Shown piece by piece: positions 36,297 to 45,765 of a DNA stretch of 64,000 bases; position 1 is the first letter of the stretch; the number at the start of each line of letters is the position of its first letter. The translations under genes and the position numbers were made by a program. Source of the stretch: Flavobacterium sp. LC2016-13 (lineage in GTDB: Bacteria; Bacteroidota; Bacteroidia; Flavobacteriales; Flavobacteriaceae); NCBI RefSeq assembly GCF_009707955.1, contig NZ_WMDQ01000008.1:248001-312000 (forward strand), read 5' to 3'. The notes under the pieces were generated by a model. That model searched no databases. It worked only from the letters and a program-made list of their open reading frames with translations, and had not been told where the DNA came from.

Positions 36297-39200
36297 ATGG
36301 TACAAAACTATAGTCTTTTTAATGTATTTATTTCAGGAATCGCCAATTTTGGAGATGCCTTGAAATCGATTATATCAAATTGGTTTGTTTTTACCTCAGA
36401 TATTATTTTCTACAACAATCCTAAACTCATTATTTTAGGATTGTCGCTCTTTGGTTTCTTAAGTTTACTTATCTATCAGTTTTTTAGAATTAAAGCAAAA
36501 ATTGGGTATTTTATCGAGAAGAAACTCGAAACCGAAACAGCTCATAAAGAATATCAATTGTATGCGCTTTTCTTTGGTATTGCAATTATTGTAATTGAAA
36601 TTATCAACGAAATTTTTAAAATTCGTCCAAGAAGTTTATTTGTTTTTAATGTCGTTATTGGTATCTCGGTCTTGCTGATGTATTTTATAACCGATAAAAT
36701 AAAATTTCTACGCGACAGAACGCAGCAAATTTTTATATTTTTCTTTTTTATTTATTTCGCTTATGTGGGGCGCAACATCATTTATCTCGAAAATGATATT
36801 ATTCCTATTATTACCTTTTTACTTTCTTTTTTCTTTTCATACAGTATTTTAAAGCCTATAAAAATCTATTGGCTTTTCGTTACGTTTGTATTTATCTATC
36901 TTATTACAACTGTAATTTTCCATCTTATTCCTATAAAATCATCCATTTTATTAATCAATTTTTGCATCATTGTTTTTATCATCAATCATGTTAATTATGC
37001 CGTTTTATTAAACAATCGGGATAATTTTAGATTTACAAATGAAATCGTTCATAAAGGAAATTCGTTAACTATTGCCACCAATAAAAAAGGTGAAGTATTA
37101 TTTAGCAGCGAAACTATCACTTCTATTTTAGGATATTCTCCTGATGAAGTAATGGCAATGGAATTTTGGAAACTTACGGAAGACCCTGAATTTATACGAG
37201 AAAATTATCATAAAACGTATATTGATAATAAATTATATATCCGGAAATTAAAAAGTAAAAACGGCGAATTCAAATACATTCAATGGAAAGACAAAAAATT
37301 TTCGAATGATTTAATTATCAGTATTGGTCAGGATGTTACAGAGCAAATTATTGTTCAGGATCAATATAAAAACCTGATTCAGACTGCAACTGATATTATT
37401 TTTGAAATTAATGTTGATGGTTATTTTACTTTTATAAATGAGTTTGGATTTTCGATTCTTGGCTATTCCGAAGAAGAAGTTATTTTTCAGCATTATTCGA
37501 ATTTCATTCACGAAGATTATATCAAAAATGCCGTTGATTTTTATGAGAATCTAGCCCAAAATGAACTTAATTATCCAACGATTGAGATTCCGGTAATAAA
37601 GAAAAGCGGCGAAGAAATCTGGATTTCGCAAAAAGTAATCATCCGCAAAAATGATTTGGGCGAAATAACCGGATATGCAGGTATTGCAAGGGATATTACA
37701 GAAATAAAAAATATAGAAAACGAGAAAAAAAGACGTCTCGAAAAAATCGAAGCGTATAATACCTCAACCAAAAAACTATCAACAACCGATTTTCGTGGCT
37801 ATAACGATTTACAAATTGTAATTGATTATATCATTCAGGAAGCCGCAACGGTTTCTAAAACAAACCGAGTGAGTTTCTGGAAATATTCTGATGATACGAT
37901 TACCTGCAGAAATTTATTCAGCAGAGATAATCAAAGTTTAAGTGACAAAAATATTCTGGATAAAGAATCCTATCCAATTTATTTTGAAACCTTAAAGAAC
38001 AAAGCCATTATTAATGCTTCTGATGTATTTAATAAATTAGAAACCTCTGAATTTCAGCAAGTATACTTCATCAAAAATAAAATAAAATCGATGCTGGATG
38101 TTCCTATCTTTTTAAACGGACAATTAGCGGGTGTTGCCTGTTTTGAAAGTACCGAAATAAAGAGAGATTGGGATAATGAAGATATTAATTATGCCAGAAC
38201 AATTTCTGATGTTATTTCGCTCGCTATTTCATCGCAAATGCGACTTAAGGCAGAAAAAAAGCTGGAACTTAAAAGTGAATTATTATCTGCATTGGCACTT
38301 TGTACAGAGAAATTTTTATTGAGTAAAAGCCCTCAAAAAATGTTTGAGGAAACCTATGAAATTATAGGAAAAGCATCAAAAGTAGATCATATATTTTATT
38401 ACGAAAAAGATTTTGAAACCTATACCATAAGTCAGAAATACAAATGGTCGAGAGAAGGAATCAGTCATCAAATAACGGAATTGCAACATTTTACAGAAGA
38501 AAATCTGCAGGAAATCGTTGAGCATTCTAAAAATAAAAAAGTGTTAAGCACATTAACCCGAAATCTGGAAGATACCTATTTTAAAAATTTATTAGTGACC
38601 AACGAAATCAAGTCAATTTTGATTTTGCCTTTGTATGTCAACAATAATTTTTCGGGATTTATTGGTTTTGATGATTGTACCAAAGAAAGAAAATGGTCTG
38701 ACGATGAAATTTATATCTTTCAGACATTAGCCAATAATATTTCATCGGCGTTAGACCGAAACCGAAATATGGCAAAAATCAAAGAAAGTGAAGACGCGAT
38801 AAAAGCTAAAGAATTGGCAGAAGCAGCCAATAAATCGAAATCGGATTTCCTGGCTAATATGTCGCACGAAATTCGAACGCCTTTAAACGGAATTATTGGA
38901 TTTACTCATTTATTGATGAAAACTAATCTTGAAGAAATTCAGGAAAAGTACATGACAACCATTAATCAATCGGCACATTCATTATTAGAAATTATCAACG
39001 ATATTCTTGATTTTTCTAAAATTGAAGCCGGAAAACTCGAGCTTTTCATCGATTTATATGACATTCAGAAAATACTGGGACAAATATTTGATTTGATTAT
39101 TTTTGAATCGAATCAAAAAAATCTTGATTTAGAATTAAACGTTGATCCAAACGTTCCTAAATATATCTGGACAGATATTGTTCGATTAAAACAAATCCTG

Positions 39201-39980
39201 ATTAACCTTTTATCGAATGCCATAAAGTTTACGAACGAAGGTTCTATAAAGTTGAATGTTTCTGTAATTGAAGAAAAATCAGAAGAAAATTATATCATTC
39301 GCTTTTCTGTAATTGATACGGGAATTGGAATATTAGAACAAAATCAGAAGAAAATATTTAAAGCTTTCTCGCAAGAAGATAGTTCGACAACTCGAAAATT
39401 TGGCGGAACCGGTTTAGGACTTACGATTTCGAATCAGTTATTGGCTTTAATGGAAAGCCGTTTGCAGCTTAACAGCAAAATAAATCAGGGAAGTACTTTT
39501 TATTTTGATTTGAATTTGAATGTCAGCCACAAAAGTATTACAGAGAAATATAAAGGAATTTTAAAAAATGTAAGCCCGGAATATGCTTTGAGTTATTATT
39601 CGAATCAAAAAAAATTAAATATTTTGATTGTAGAAGACAACAAAGTAAACATGCTTCTTTTGAAAACGATTGTAAAAAACCTGAATTTAAATACCATTAT
39701 TTTTGAATGTGAAAATGGTTATGAAGCCGTAAATCAAATCGAAAATATCAATCCGGATTTGGTTTTTATGGATATTCAGATGCCAATTATGAATGGTTAT
39801 GAAGCTACAAAAGCAATTAGAAACACCATGAGAGGCAAAAATATTCCGATAATTGCTGTTACCGCGGGTGCTGAAAAAGATGAAAGAAACAAATGCATTT
39901 CTGCCGGAATGAACGATTATATCTCAAAACCCATCATTAGAGGAACTGTTGAAGAAGCTTTATCCAAATGGATAAAATAA
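36297..39980 (+). CDS. Hybrid sensor histidine kinase with PAS, GAF and receiver domains
   Basis: This 1227-residue protein starts with about seven membrane helices (residues 45-235). Two PAS domains (about 245-345 and 357-473) and two GAF domains (about 500-655 and 670-820) follow. The HisKA domain has H857 in ANMSHEIRTPLNGIIGF. The HATPase domain has DTGIGI and FGGTGLGLTI. The C-terminal receiver (about 1103-1225) has phospho-acceptor D1159 in FMDIQMP. No HPt or output gene is adjacent, so the phosphoryl group must travel to an unlinked partner. Signals are probably sensed in the membrane and by the PAS/GAF modules. Confidence 0.95.
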   Translation: MVQNYSLFNVFISGIANFGDALKSIISNWFVFTSDIIFYNNPKLIILGLSLFGFLSLLIYQFFRIKAKIGYFIEKKLETETAHKEYQLYALFFGIAIIVIEIINEIFKIRPRSLFVFNVVIGISVLLMYFITDKIKFLRDRTQQIFIFFFFIYFAYVGRNIIYLENDIIPIITFLLSFFFSYSILKPIKIYWLFVTFVFIYLITTVIFHLIPIKSSILLINFCIIVFIINHVNYAVLLNNRDNFRFTNEIVHKGNSLTIATNKKGEVLFSSETITSILGYSPDEVMAMEFWKLTEDPEFIRENYHKTYIDNKLYIRKLKSKNGEFKYIQWKDKKFSNDLIISIGQDVTEQIIVQDQYKNLIQTATDIIFEINVDGYFTFINEFGFSILGYSEEEVIFQHYSNFIHEDYIKNAVDFYENLAQNELNYPTIEIPVIKKSGEEIWISQKVIIRKNDLGEITGYAGIARDITEIKNIENEKKRRLEKIEAYNTSTKKLSTTDFRGYNDLQIVIDYIIQEAATVSKTNRVSFWKYSDDTITCRNLFSRDNQSLSDKNILDKESYPIYFETLKNKAIINASDVFNKLETSEFQQVYFIKNKIKSMLDVPIFLNGQLAGVACFESTEIKRDWDNEDINYARTISDVISLAISSQMRLKAEKKLELKSELLSALALCTEKFLLSKSPQKMFEETYEIIGKASKVDHIFYYEKDFETYTISQKYKWSREGISHQITELQHFTEENLQEIVEHSKNKKVLSTLTRNLEDTYFKNLLVTNEIKSILILPLYVNNNFSGFIGFDDCTKERKWSDDEIYIFQTLANNISSALDRNRNMAKIKESEDAIKAKELAEAANKSKSDFLANMSHEIRTPLNGIIGFTHLLMKTNLEEIQEKYMTTINQSAHSLLEIINDILDFSKIEAGKLELFIDLYDIQKILGQIFDLIIFESNQKNLDLELNVDPNVPKYIWTDIVRLKQILINLLSNAIKFTNEGSIKLNVSVIEEKSEENYIIRFSVIDTGIGILEQNQKKIFKAFSQEDSSTTRKFGGTGLGLTISNQLLALMESRLQLNSKINQGSTFYFDLNLNVSHKSITEKYKGILKNVSPEYALSYYSNQKKLNILIVEDNKVNMLLLKTIVKNLNLNTIIFECENGYEAVNQIENINPDLVFMDIQMPIMNGYEATKAIRNTMRGKNIPIIAVTAGAEKDERNKCISAGMNDYISKPIIRGTVEEALSKWIK

Positions 39981-40070
39981 AAAAGTTAATTGTTCTAATG
40001 AAACATATTATCCAAAAAAATATATAAATTCGTACAACAAAATTTATAATAACGACTAATACAATATAAT

Positions 40071-40919
40071 ATGAAATGGTTAGGCAGAAGACAAAGTGAT
40101 AATGTTGAAGACAGAAGAGGTGTTTCTGGCGGAAAAGTAGCCGTTGGCGGTGGTCTTATTGGTATTATTATTTTGTTATTAAATGTTTTTGGCGGTGAAA
40201 CCGGCAAAATTGTAGGATCTGGATTAGAGCAATTGCAAGGCGGACAAACCCAAACTGAAGCTGCTGCGCCATTAAGTAAAGAAGATAAAGAAATGGGCGA
40301 CTTTGTTCGCGTAATCCTGGCTGATAACGAAGATATTTGGAGTAAAATATTTGAAGAAAACGGCATGACCTATAAAAATCCAAAATTGGTACTTTTTAGA
40401 GGTTCTGTAAATACAGACTGTGGCGGCGCATCATCTGCATCCGGACCTTTTTATTGTCCGGGAGATCAAAAGGTATATATGGATTTAGGCTTCTTTGAAG
40501 AGCTTAAAACTAAATTTGGGGCCAAAGGTGGCGACTTTGCCATTGCATACGTTATAGCGCACGAAATAGGCCATCATGTACAGACATTATTAGGAACTTC
40601 TGCTAAAATGCATCAGGAACAAGAAGGAAAAAGCGAAGCCGAAGCCAACAAACTTTCTGTAGCTCTTGAGCTTCAGGCCGATTTTTATGCGGGAGTATGG
40701 GCGCATTATAATCAGGAAAACTTAGATACAGGCGATATTGAAGAAGCTTTGAGTGCTGCAAATGCTGTAGGCGACGATGCGATTCAAAGTAAGATGAGCG
40801 GTCAGGTTGTTCCGGATTCGTTTACACACGGTACATCAGAACAAAGAATGTACTGGTTTAAAAAAGGTTTTAAATCTGGAGATATCAAACAAGGAACTAC
40901 TTTTGAGGTAATTAGATAA
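40071..40919 (+). CDS. YpfJ/KPN_02809-type neutral zinc metallopeptidase
   Basis: This 282-residue protein has one N-terminal membrane segment (about 22-45, GGKVAVGGGLIGIIILL) and a peptidase domain with HEIGHHVQ, the gluzincin motif. A downstream conserved ELQADFYAGVWAHY supplies a third ligand. It has WLGRRQSDNVEDRRG at the N-terminus, as usual for this family. The active site would face the periplasm. The physiological target is unknown. A strong terminator follows. Confidence 0.93.
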   Translation: MKWLGRRQSDNVEDRRGVSGGKVAVGGGLIGIIILLLNVFGGETGKIVGSGLEQLQGGQTQTEAAAPLSKEDKEMGDFVRVILADNEDIWSKIFEENGMTYKNPKLVLFRGSVNTDCGGASSASGPFYCPGDQKVYMDLGFFEELKTKFGAKGGDFAIAYVIAHEIGHHVQTLLGTSAKMHQEQEGKSEAEANKLSVALELQADFYAGVWAHYNQENLDTGDIEEALSAANAVGDDAIQSKMSGQVVPDSFTHGTSEQRMYWFKKGFKSGDIKQGTTFEVIR

Positions 40920-40953
40920 TACACAAACCAAATATAATTAACCAACCAACCGG

Positions 40954-40981
40954 GCATGACTTAATCGTCATGCTTTTTTTT
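40954..40981 (+). terminator. Rho-independent terminator
   Basis: GCATGAC, loop TTAATC, GTCATGC and a T-run of eight lie 34 bases after the metallopeptidase gene. Confidence 0.9.
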
Positions 40982-41066
40982 GTGTTTATTTTTACCATAT
41001 AAGTTATATAAGTTCATTTTATATTAGCTGTATTTAAAAAATCAATTATAGATCATATTAGAGAAA

Positions 41067-41154
41067 TATAGCCAGCAGTTTCAACCGCTGGACTGCAACG
41101 ATATCGCAGCATATCCCAATCACAAGAGTCCCCGCGGTTGAAAACGCAGACTAT
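41067..41154. repeat. Imperfect 28-bp inverted repeat
   Basis: ATAGCCAGCAGTTTCAACCG (from 41067) pairs imperfectly with the complement of the segment ending at 41154 (AGTCCCCGCGGTTGAAAACG). A small inner hairpin lies around CTGCAACGATATCGCAG. It is richer in G+C than the surroundings. No gene is seen in the 375 bases between the terminator and the tRNA. Confidence 0.6.
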
Positions 41155-41303
41155 ATTTGAAATATGATAAATTTTTAAAGAGAAAAAAATGTTGAGTTAC
41201 ATTTTTAGAATTATACTATTTTGTATAAATATAGATTTTATAAGTAATTACAAAACAATCCTAAATGAACTTATATCACTTATATGGTTCAAAAAGTTTT
41301 ACG

Positions 41304-41336
41304 CACAAAAAAAGCCTTGAATTTCTTCAAGGCTTT
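41304..41336 (-). terminator. Terminator of tRNA-His
   Basis: On the minus strand AAAGCCTTGAA, loop GAAA, TTCAAGGCTTT runs into TTTTTT. It lies 8 bases after the end of the tRNA. Confidence 0.88.
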
Positions 41337-41344
41337 AAATTTCT

Positions 41345-41420
41345 GGGTGGCTGACCGGGTTCGAACCGGCGACCCGCGGCACCACAAACCGCTACTCTAA
41401 CCAGCTGAGCTACAACCACC
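41345..41420 (-). tRNA. tRNA-His (anticodon GUG), canonical
   Basis: The minus-strand sequence starts GGTGGTTGTAGCTCAGCTGG. The acceptor stem pairs fully, including the extra G(-1) with C73 that identifies tRNA-His. The anticodon stem is GCGGT/GCCGC with loop TTGTGGT (anticodon GTG), and the T-loop is TTCGAAC. No CCA is encoded. This is the normal histidine tRNA; a divergent second one lies at 58133-58204. Confidence 0.96.
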
Positions 41421-41495
41421 ATTTTGCTTAGCGGTTGCAAATATATAACAAAGGTTTACTTCTACAAAGAAAAAAATGAAAAAAAATCCATCTTT

Positions 41496-42212
41496 TTAAA
41501 TCAAATCTCCTAAGCTATTGACAGCCAAACATCTTTCTACAGTAAAACCTTCAGCAAAATCAACGCCAACTAACCTTCCTAAGTCCTGTGCGCGGTAATT
41601 TAAGCTCTCAAAGAAGTTTTTACTTGTAATTGGTGTTGCAGGTTCTTTTGAATTCGGATCATAAAATTGGGTTTTATAAGCTGAAACCGCTGCAACTTTT
41701 TGTTTTTCGAAACCTGTAATGTCAACTACGAAATCTGGTTTCAAATTTTTCCATTGTATATAATGGTATATTATTTTGGGTCTCCAGGCTTCTTGCTTTA
41801 CTCCATCGACAGAAGTTTCAATTTTGATTAATCCGGATAAAAAACAAGCGTCAGAAACTAATTTGCTTCCTCTGCCGTGATCAATATGGCGATCATCAAT
41901 TGCGTTACACAATACAATTTCCGGTTTATATTTCCTGATCATTTTTATAACCTCAAGCTGGTGTTTTTCATCATTCATAAAAAAACCATCGCGTAAACCT
42001 AAATTTTCACGAACCTCAACTCCTAATATTTTCGCAGCAGCTTTTGCTTCTTCATCTCTGGTTTCTGCCGTTCCGCGTGTGCCTAATTCACCTCGGGTTA
42101 AATCTACAATTCCAACTTTTTTCCCAAGAGAAACTTCTTTTAAAATAGTTCCTGCACAACCTAATTCTACATCATCCGGATGTGCACCAAATGCTAATAT
42201 ATCTAACTTCAT
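41496..42212 (-). CDS. bshB1: Bacillithiol biosynthesis deacetylase BshB1
   Basis: This 238-residue PIG-L/LmbE-type zinc deacetylase hydrolyses GlcNAc-malate to GlcN-malate in bacillithiol synthesis. Metal motifs are AHPDDVELGCAGT near the N-terminus and DDRHIDHGRGS in the middle. The N-terminal MKLDILAFGAHPDD and length fit BshB1. bshA and bshC are not in the window. A hairpin of CCTGAAA heptads lies just upstream. Confidence 0.95.
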   Translation of the reverse strand: MKLDILAFGAHPDDVELGCAGTILKEVSLGKKVGIVDLTRGELGTRGTAETRDEEAKAAAKILGVEVRENLGLRDGFFMNDEKHQLEVIKMIRKYKPEIVLCNAIDDRHIDHGRGSKLVSDACFLSGLIKIETSVDGVKQEAWRPKIIYHYIQWKNLKPDFVVDITGFEKQKVAAVSAYKTQFYDPNSKEPATPITSKNFFESLNYRAQDLGRLVGVDFAEGFTVERCLAVNSLGDLI

Positions 42213-42234
42213 TTTTGTTTTTTCTTTTTTTTTT

Positions 42235-42283
42235 GTTTCAGGTTTCAGGTTTCAAGTTTCACGTTCAACCTGAAACCTGAAAC
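42235..42283. repeat. Hairpin of TTTCAGG/CCTGAAA heptads
   Basis: GTTTCAGGTTTCAGGTT (42235-42251) is the exact complement of AACCTGAAACCTGAAAC (42267-42283), with a 15-base loop. It fills the gap between menF-like gene end and bshB1 start. A 17-bp perfect stem could act on either transcript. Confidence 0.85.
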
Positions 42284-42287
42284 TTTT

Positions 42288-43370
42288 TTAACAACTACTA
42301 TTCTTTTTTATATTCAATACTCTTTTCATTGTCATTGATTTATTGACGCTTTCCTCCCACTCTTTTTCAGGAACACTTTCTTTGGTAATTCCGCATCCCA
42401 TGTATAAAATGGCCGACATTTCCCTGATTTGCATGCTGCGTAAATTTACAAACAAATCAGAGCTAATCGTTTTATTGGCATAAGAGCTGTTTAATTCTCC
42501 CAGAAAACCGGTATAAAAAGTTCGGTCGTAATTTTCGTTTTCGATAATAAATGCTTTTGCTTTTTTCTTTGGCAAACCACAAACAGCTGGTGTTGGGTGC
42601 AAAGTATCTATCACTTCTTCTAACGTTGAGTTTTCATTTAGAATTCCTGAAATATCTGTTTTAATATGCCAGATCGATCCGGCTTTCATGCTATACGGTT
42701 CTGTAACGATAACAGACGAAGCTACTTCTCGCAATCTTTTTACAATAAAATCAGTTACATATTGTTGTTCGTCTTTTTCTTTTTGCTGCCATAAAATCTC
42801 ATCTTCTGATTCGGCTTTCTGAGTTCCCGCCAAAGCAGTTGTTTCAAAGGCATTTCCATTAGCTTTTAAAAGCTGTTCCGGCGTTGCACCTATCCAAAGT
42901 CCAATCTCCGGATGAAAAAAACAATACGTAAAAGTCGAAGGATATAATTTTATCAAACGCTGAAAAGTGATTACAAAATCAAAATCAGCCAAATCAATTT
43001 TTTCAGATCTTGATAAAACTACTTTTTTGAATTCATCATTTTTGATCGCCTGAATTCCTTTTTCAACTAAACCTTCATACTGGTTTTTAGCTTCGACATC
43101 AAAAGTTGCATCATCAACATCATTAAAATTAAAATTAATTTCCCTTTGTTCTGCACTTATAATTTTCGATTCTTTTTCCGGAATTAAAATCAATTGTTTT
43201 TCATCAAAAGAAGCAAATACAAAACCTTTTTCACTGTAATCAGAAACAGTATACAAAGTATCGTCTTGCTGCAAAAACGCATAAATGCTAGAAGAATTAG
43301 GTTTAGAATAAATTACAAAAGGTAATTTTTGCTCTTGATGTTTTCTTATTGTAGAAAAAAAGTCGTTCAT
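42288..43370 (-). CDS. menF: Isochorismate synthase-type chorismate-binding enzyme
   Basis: This 360-residue enzyme has the C-terminal chorismate-binding fold: LAGTQKAESEDE, WHIKTDISG, HPTPAVCGLPK, YTGFLGEL and MQIREMSAILYMGCGIT. It would isomerise chorismate to isochorismate. Together with the neighbouring hotdog thioesterase (5 bases apart) it most likely serves menaquinone synthesis, the usual role in this phylum; a siderophore role is less likely because no NRPS genes are present. The gene symbol is by role. Confidence 0.88.
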   Translation of the reverse strand: MNDFFSTIRKHQEQKLPFVIYSKPNSSSIYAFLQQDDTLYTVSDYSEKGFVFASFDEKQLILIPEKESKIISAEQREINFNFNDVDDATFDVEAKNQYEGLVEKGIQAIKNDEFKKVVLSRSEKIDLADFDFVITFQRLIKLYPSTFTYCFFHPEIGLWIGATPEQLLKANGNAFETTALAGTQKAESEDEILWQQKEKDEQQYVTDFIVKRLREVASSVIVTEPYSMKAGSIWHIKTDISGILNENSTLEEVIDTLHPTPAVCGLPKKKAKAFIIENENYDRTFYTGFLGELNSSYANKTISSDLFVNLRSMQIREMSAILYMGCGITKESVPEKEWEESVNKSMTMKRVLNIKKNSSC

Positions 43371-43375
43371 AGGTT

Positions 43376-43807
43376 CTATTCAGTTTTCTTTTTCTCTAAA
43401 ACCATATTAGTCAGTTTACAAAGTGAAATAAGATTTCCCGCTTCGTCAGTAATTTTAATTTCCCAAAGATGAAGGCTTCTTCCTTTATGAATAATGCGTG
43501 CCGTACCAAAAACAACACCTTCGCGAATACTTTTTAAGTGATTTGCTGAAATTTCGATTCCGCGTACTTCCTGCTCTTTCGGGTTAATGAAAAAATGCGA
43601 TGCAGCACTTCCTACACTTTCTGCCAAAGCAACCGAAGCTCCGCCATGCAACAATCCCATTGGTTGATGAACGCTTGGATTTACAGGCATTTTGGCAACT
43701 AAAAAGTCTTCGCCGGCATCTATATATTCAATTTTTAGCGTCTCCATCAAAGTGTTTTTTGAAAAATCGTTGCAGTACGCTATAATTTGTTCTTTAGTAT
43801 AATTCAT
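43376..43807 (-). CDS. Hotdog-fold thioesterase (PaaI/MenI-like)
   Basis: From ATG 43807 (upstream alternative 43852) the protein has 143 residues. The active-site helix is HQPMGLLHGGASVALAESVGSAA, with the Glu typical of this group. The best guess is hydrolysis of 1,4-dihydroxy-2-naphthoyl-CoA, because the gene abuts an isochorismate synthase gene. A general acyl-CoA thioesterase cannot be excluded. I choose the later start because the first 15 residues of the longer frame are hydrophobic and unlike the family. Confidence 0.85.
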   Translation of the reverse strand: MNYTKEQIIAYCNDFSKNTLMETLKIEYIDAGEDFLVAKMPVNPSVHQPMGLLHGGASVALAESVGSAASHFFINPKEQEVRGIEISANHLKSIREGVVFGTARIIHKGRSLHLWEIKITDEAGNLISLCKLTNMVLEKKKTE

Positions 43808-43932
43808 TAAAATAGGCTTTAAAATCGTAAAATTAAAGAAAAGATAAGACACAAATTAGAAAATACAATTCTATTATTAAAATTCATTTACGAACATGTA
43901 AGTTTTTTGCTATTTTTACAAAAAAGAATTCA

Positions 43933-45447
43933 ATGCGTCATCACTTTACACTCTTTATTCTCGGTCTTATTTTAGTTTTTAGTTCTTGCAGAACTGATTT
44001 TGATACTGTTGCCAGTTCAGGAGATTTAAAGTTTTCAAAAGACACGGTTTATTTGGATACTGTTTTTAAAAATATCGGTTCAAGTACCTACCAACTTAAA
44101 GTCTATAATAAAAGTAAAGACGATATTTCTATACCGACGATTCAGCTTAAAAAAGGATTGAATTCTAAATACCGAATGACGGTTGACGGAATGAACGGAA
44201 ACAACGGTAAATTTTTTAGCAATGTTACCCTTTTAGCCAAAGACAGTTTATACATTTTTATAGAAACTACGGCAGATATTACAGATGCAAACCCAACTGA
44301 TTTTTTATATACCGATGAAATTCAGTTTGACAGCGGTGCCAATCTACAGGAAGTTGCTTTGGTAACCTTAATTCAGGATGCTGTTTTTTTATATCCAAAA
44401 CAAAATCCTGACGGAACTAAGGAAAAAATACAAATTGACGGAAAAGCTGTTGATGGTTTTTATTTGGATGAAAATGATGTTGTAAACGGAAATGAATTAC
44501 TTTTTAATAAACAGAAACCTTACGTAATTTATGGATATGCAGGCGTTCCGGAAAATAAAACCGTAACTTTTGAAGCCGGCGCGAGAGTTCATTTTCATGC
44601 TAATTCAGGGCTTTTTGTTGATAATAAAGCTTCACTTCAAATAAATGGAGCTATTTCAACAACAGCTAAATTAGAAAACGAAATTATTTTTGAAGGCGAT
44701 CGTTTAGAACCCGAATACTCTGATATTCCCGGACAATGGAAATCGGTTATTTTAGCAAACGGAAGTACAAATCACTCCATCAATCATCTTACTTTAAAAA
44801 ATGGTTTTACTGGTTTGGATATCAGAAATCAGGATGCAACAACAGTTCAGATAAAAAACACTCAGATTTATAATTGTGCAGAATATGGAATTCTGGCGCA
44901 AAATGCCCGAATAAATGCTGAAAATCTTGTCATTAATTATTCTGGTTTAGCCAGTTTATCTTGTGTTTATGGTGGGAATTATAGTTTTACACATGCTACT
45001 TTTTATAACAATTGGCAAAGCAGTTCGCATGTTGCTGTTAATTTAAGCAACAGTCTGGCTGGTGCAACTCCAGAAACGAATCCGCTGACTCAGGCAACTT
45101 TCAATAATTGTATTATTTATGGTTCAAATACCAATGAATTCAATTTGAGTAAAAATGCCAATGCCGCTTTTGTGTATCAACTCAATAATTGTTTGTTGAA
45201 ATTTAGCAGTACATCTACAAATCCGGATTATCAATTTAAAAATGATACACAACATTATAATCAGATTATTCTAAACGAAAATCCGAAGTTTTATAATGTC
45301 AATCAGAATAAATTTAATATCGATAATACTTCTGCCGCTTTCGCGAAAGGAAATTCGGCCTATCTAATTCCGCTAGATATATTAGGAATTACAAGAACTT
45401 CTCCTCCAGATTTGGGCGCTTATCAGAGTGCTGTTTTTCCAAAGTAA
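43933..45447 (+). CDS. Lipoprotein with beta-helix domain
   Basis: This 504-residue protein has a lipoprotein signal ending FSSC (Cys at about 19). The N-terminal part (to about 170) looks like an immunoglobulin-type domain (SKDTVYLDTVFKNIGSSTYQL). The C-terminal part (about 250-470) looks like a right-handed beta-helix with parallel rungs (GLDIRNQDATTVQIKNTQIYNC, YGILAQNARINAENL). It probably sits on the outer membrane. The function is unknown, though beta-helix lipoproteins often bind or cut polysaccharides. Confidence 0.8.
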   Translation: MRHHFTLFILGLILVFSSCRTDFDTVASSGDLKFSKDTVYLDTVFKNIGSSTYQLKVYNKSKDDISIPTIQLKKGLNSKYRMTVDGMNGNNGKFFSNVTLLAKDSLYIFIETTADITDANPTDFLYTDEIQFDSGANLQEVALVTLIQDAVFLYPKQNPDGTKEKIQIDGKAVDGFYLDENDVVNGNELLFNKQKPYVIYGYAGVPENKTVTFEAGARVHFHANSGLFVDNKASLQINGAISTTAKLENEIIFEGDRLEPEYSDIPGQWKSVILANGSTNHSINHLTLKNGFTGLDIRNQDATTVQIKNTQIYNCAEYGILAQNARINAENLVINYSGLASLSCVYGGNYSFTHATFYNNWQSSSHVAVNLSNSLAGATPETNPLTQATFNNCIIYGSNTNEFNLSKNANAAFVYQLNNCLLKFSSTSTNPDYQFKNDTQHYNQIILNENPKFYNVNQNKFNIDNTSAAFAKGNSAYLIPLDILGITRTSPPDLGAYQSAVFPK

Positions 45448-45765
45448 AAGGTTTTCCACAAAGACACGAAGCTTTTATTTTCTAGCTCGCAGATTTTGCA
45501 GATTAAGCAGATTTTTTTAATTCTTTATCTGTCGCTTTAAATAGAAAATCTGCAAAATCTGCGTGAAACAAAAAAATGTGCCTTTCCGCCTTCGTGGCAA
45601 AAAAAAAACATCCGTAAGAAAATATTTCTTAATTTAAACATCGCTTAACTTATCGTATTCATAAAAGTAGTAGATTTGGTACAATTATTAAATTAAAATT
45701 CTAATAATCAATTTATTGGAATTTAATTTAGAACAATTAAACAACCAAAATTTAAACTATTATTT
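45448..45765. repeat. 318-bp gap with GCAGATTTTGCAGAT inverted repeat
   Basis: CGCAGATTTTGCAGATT (45488-45504) is exactly complementary to the segment 45547-45563. Both lie within longer word runs. The last 120 bases are AT-rich and should hold the promoter of the endonuclease gene. No ORF is seen. Confidence 0.75.

Noticed and set aside
42213..42287. Riboswitch upstream of bshB1
   Set aside because: The only structure is the heptad hairpin, which belongs to a dispersed repeat family; no known aptamer motif is seen.
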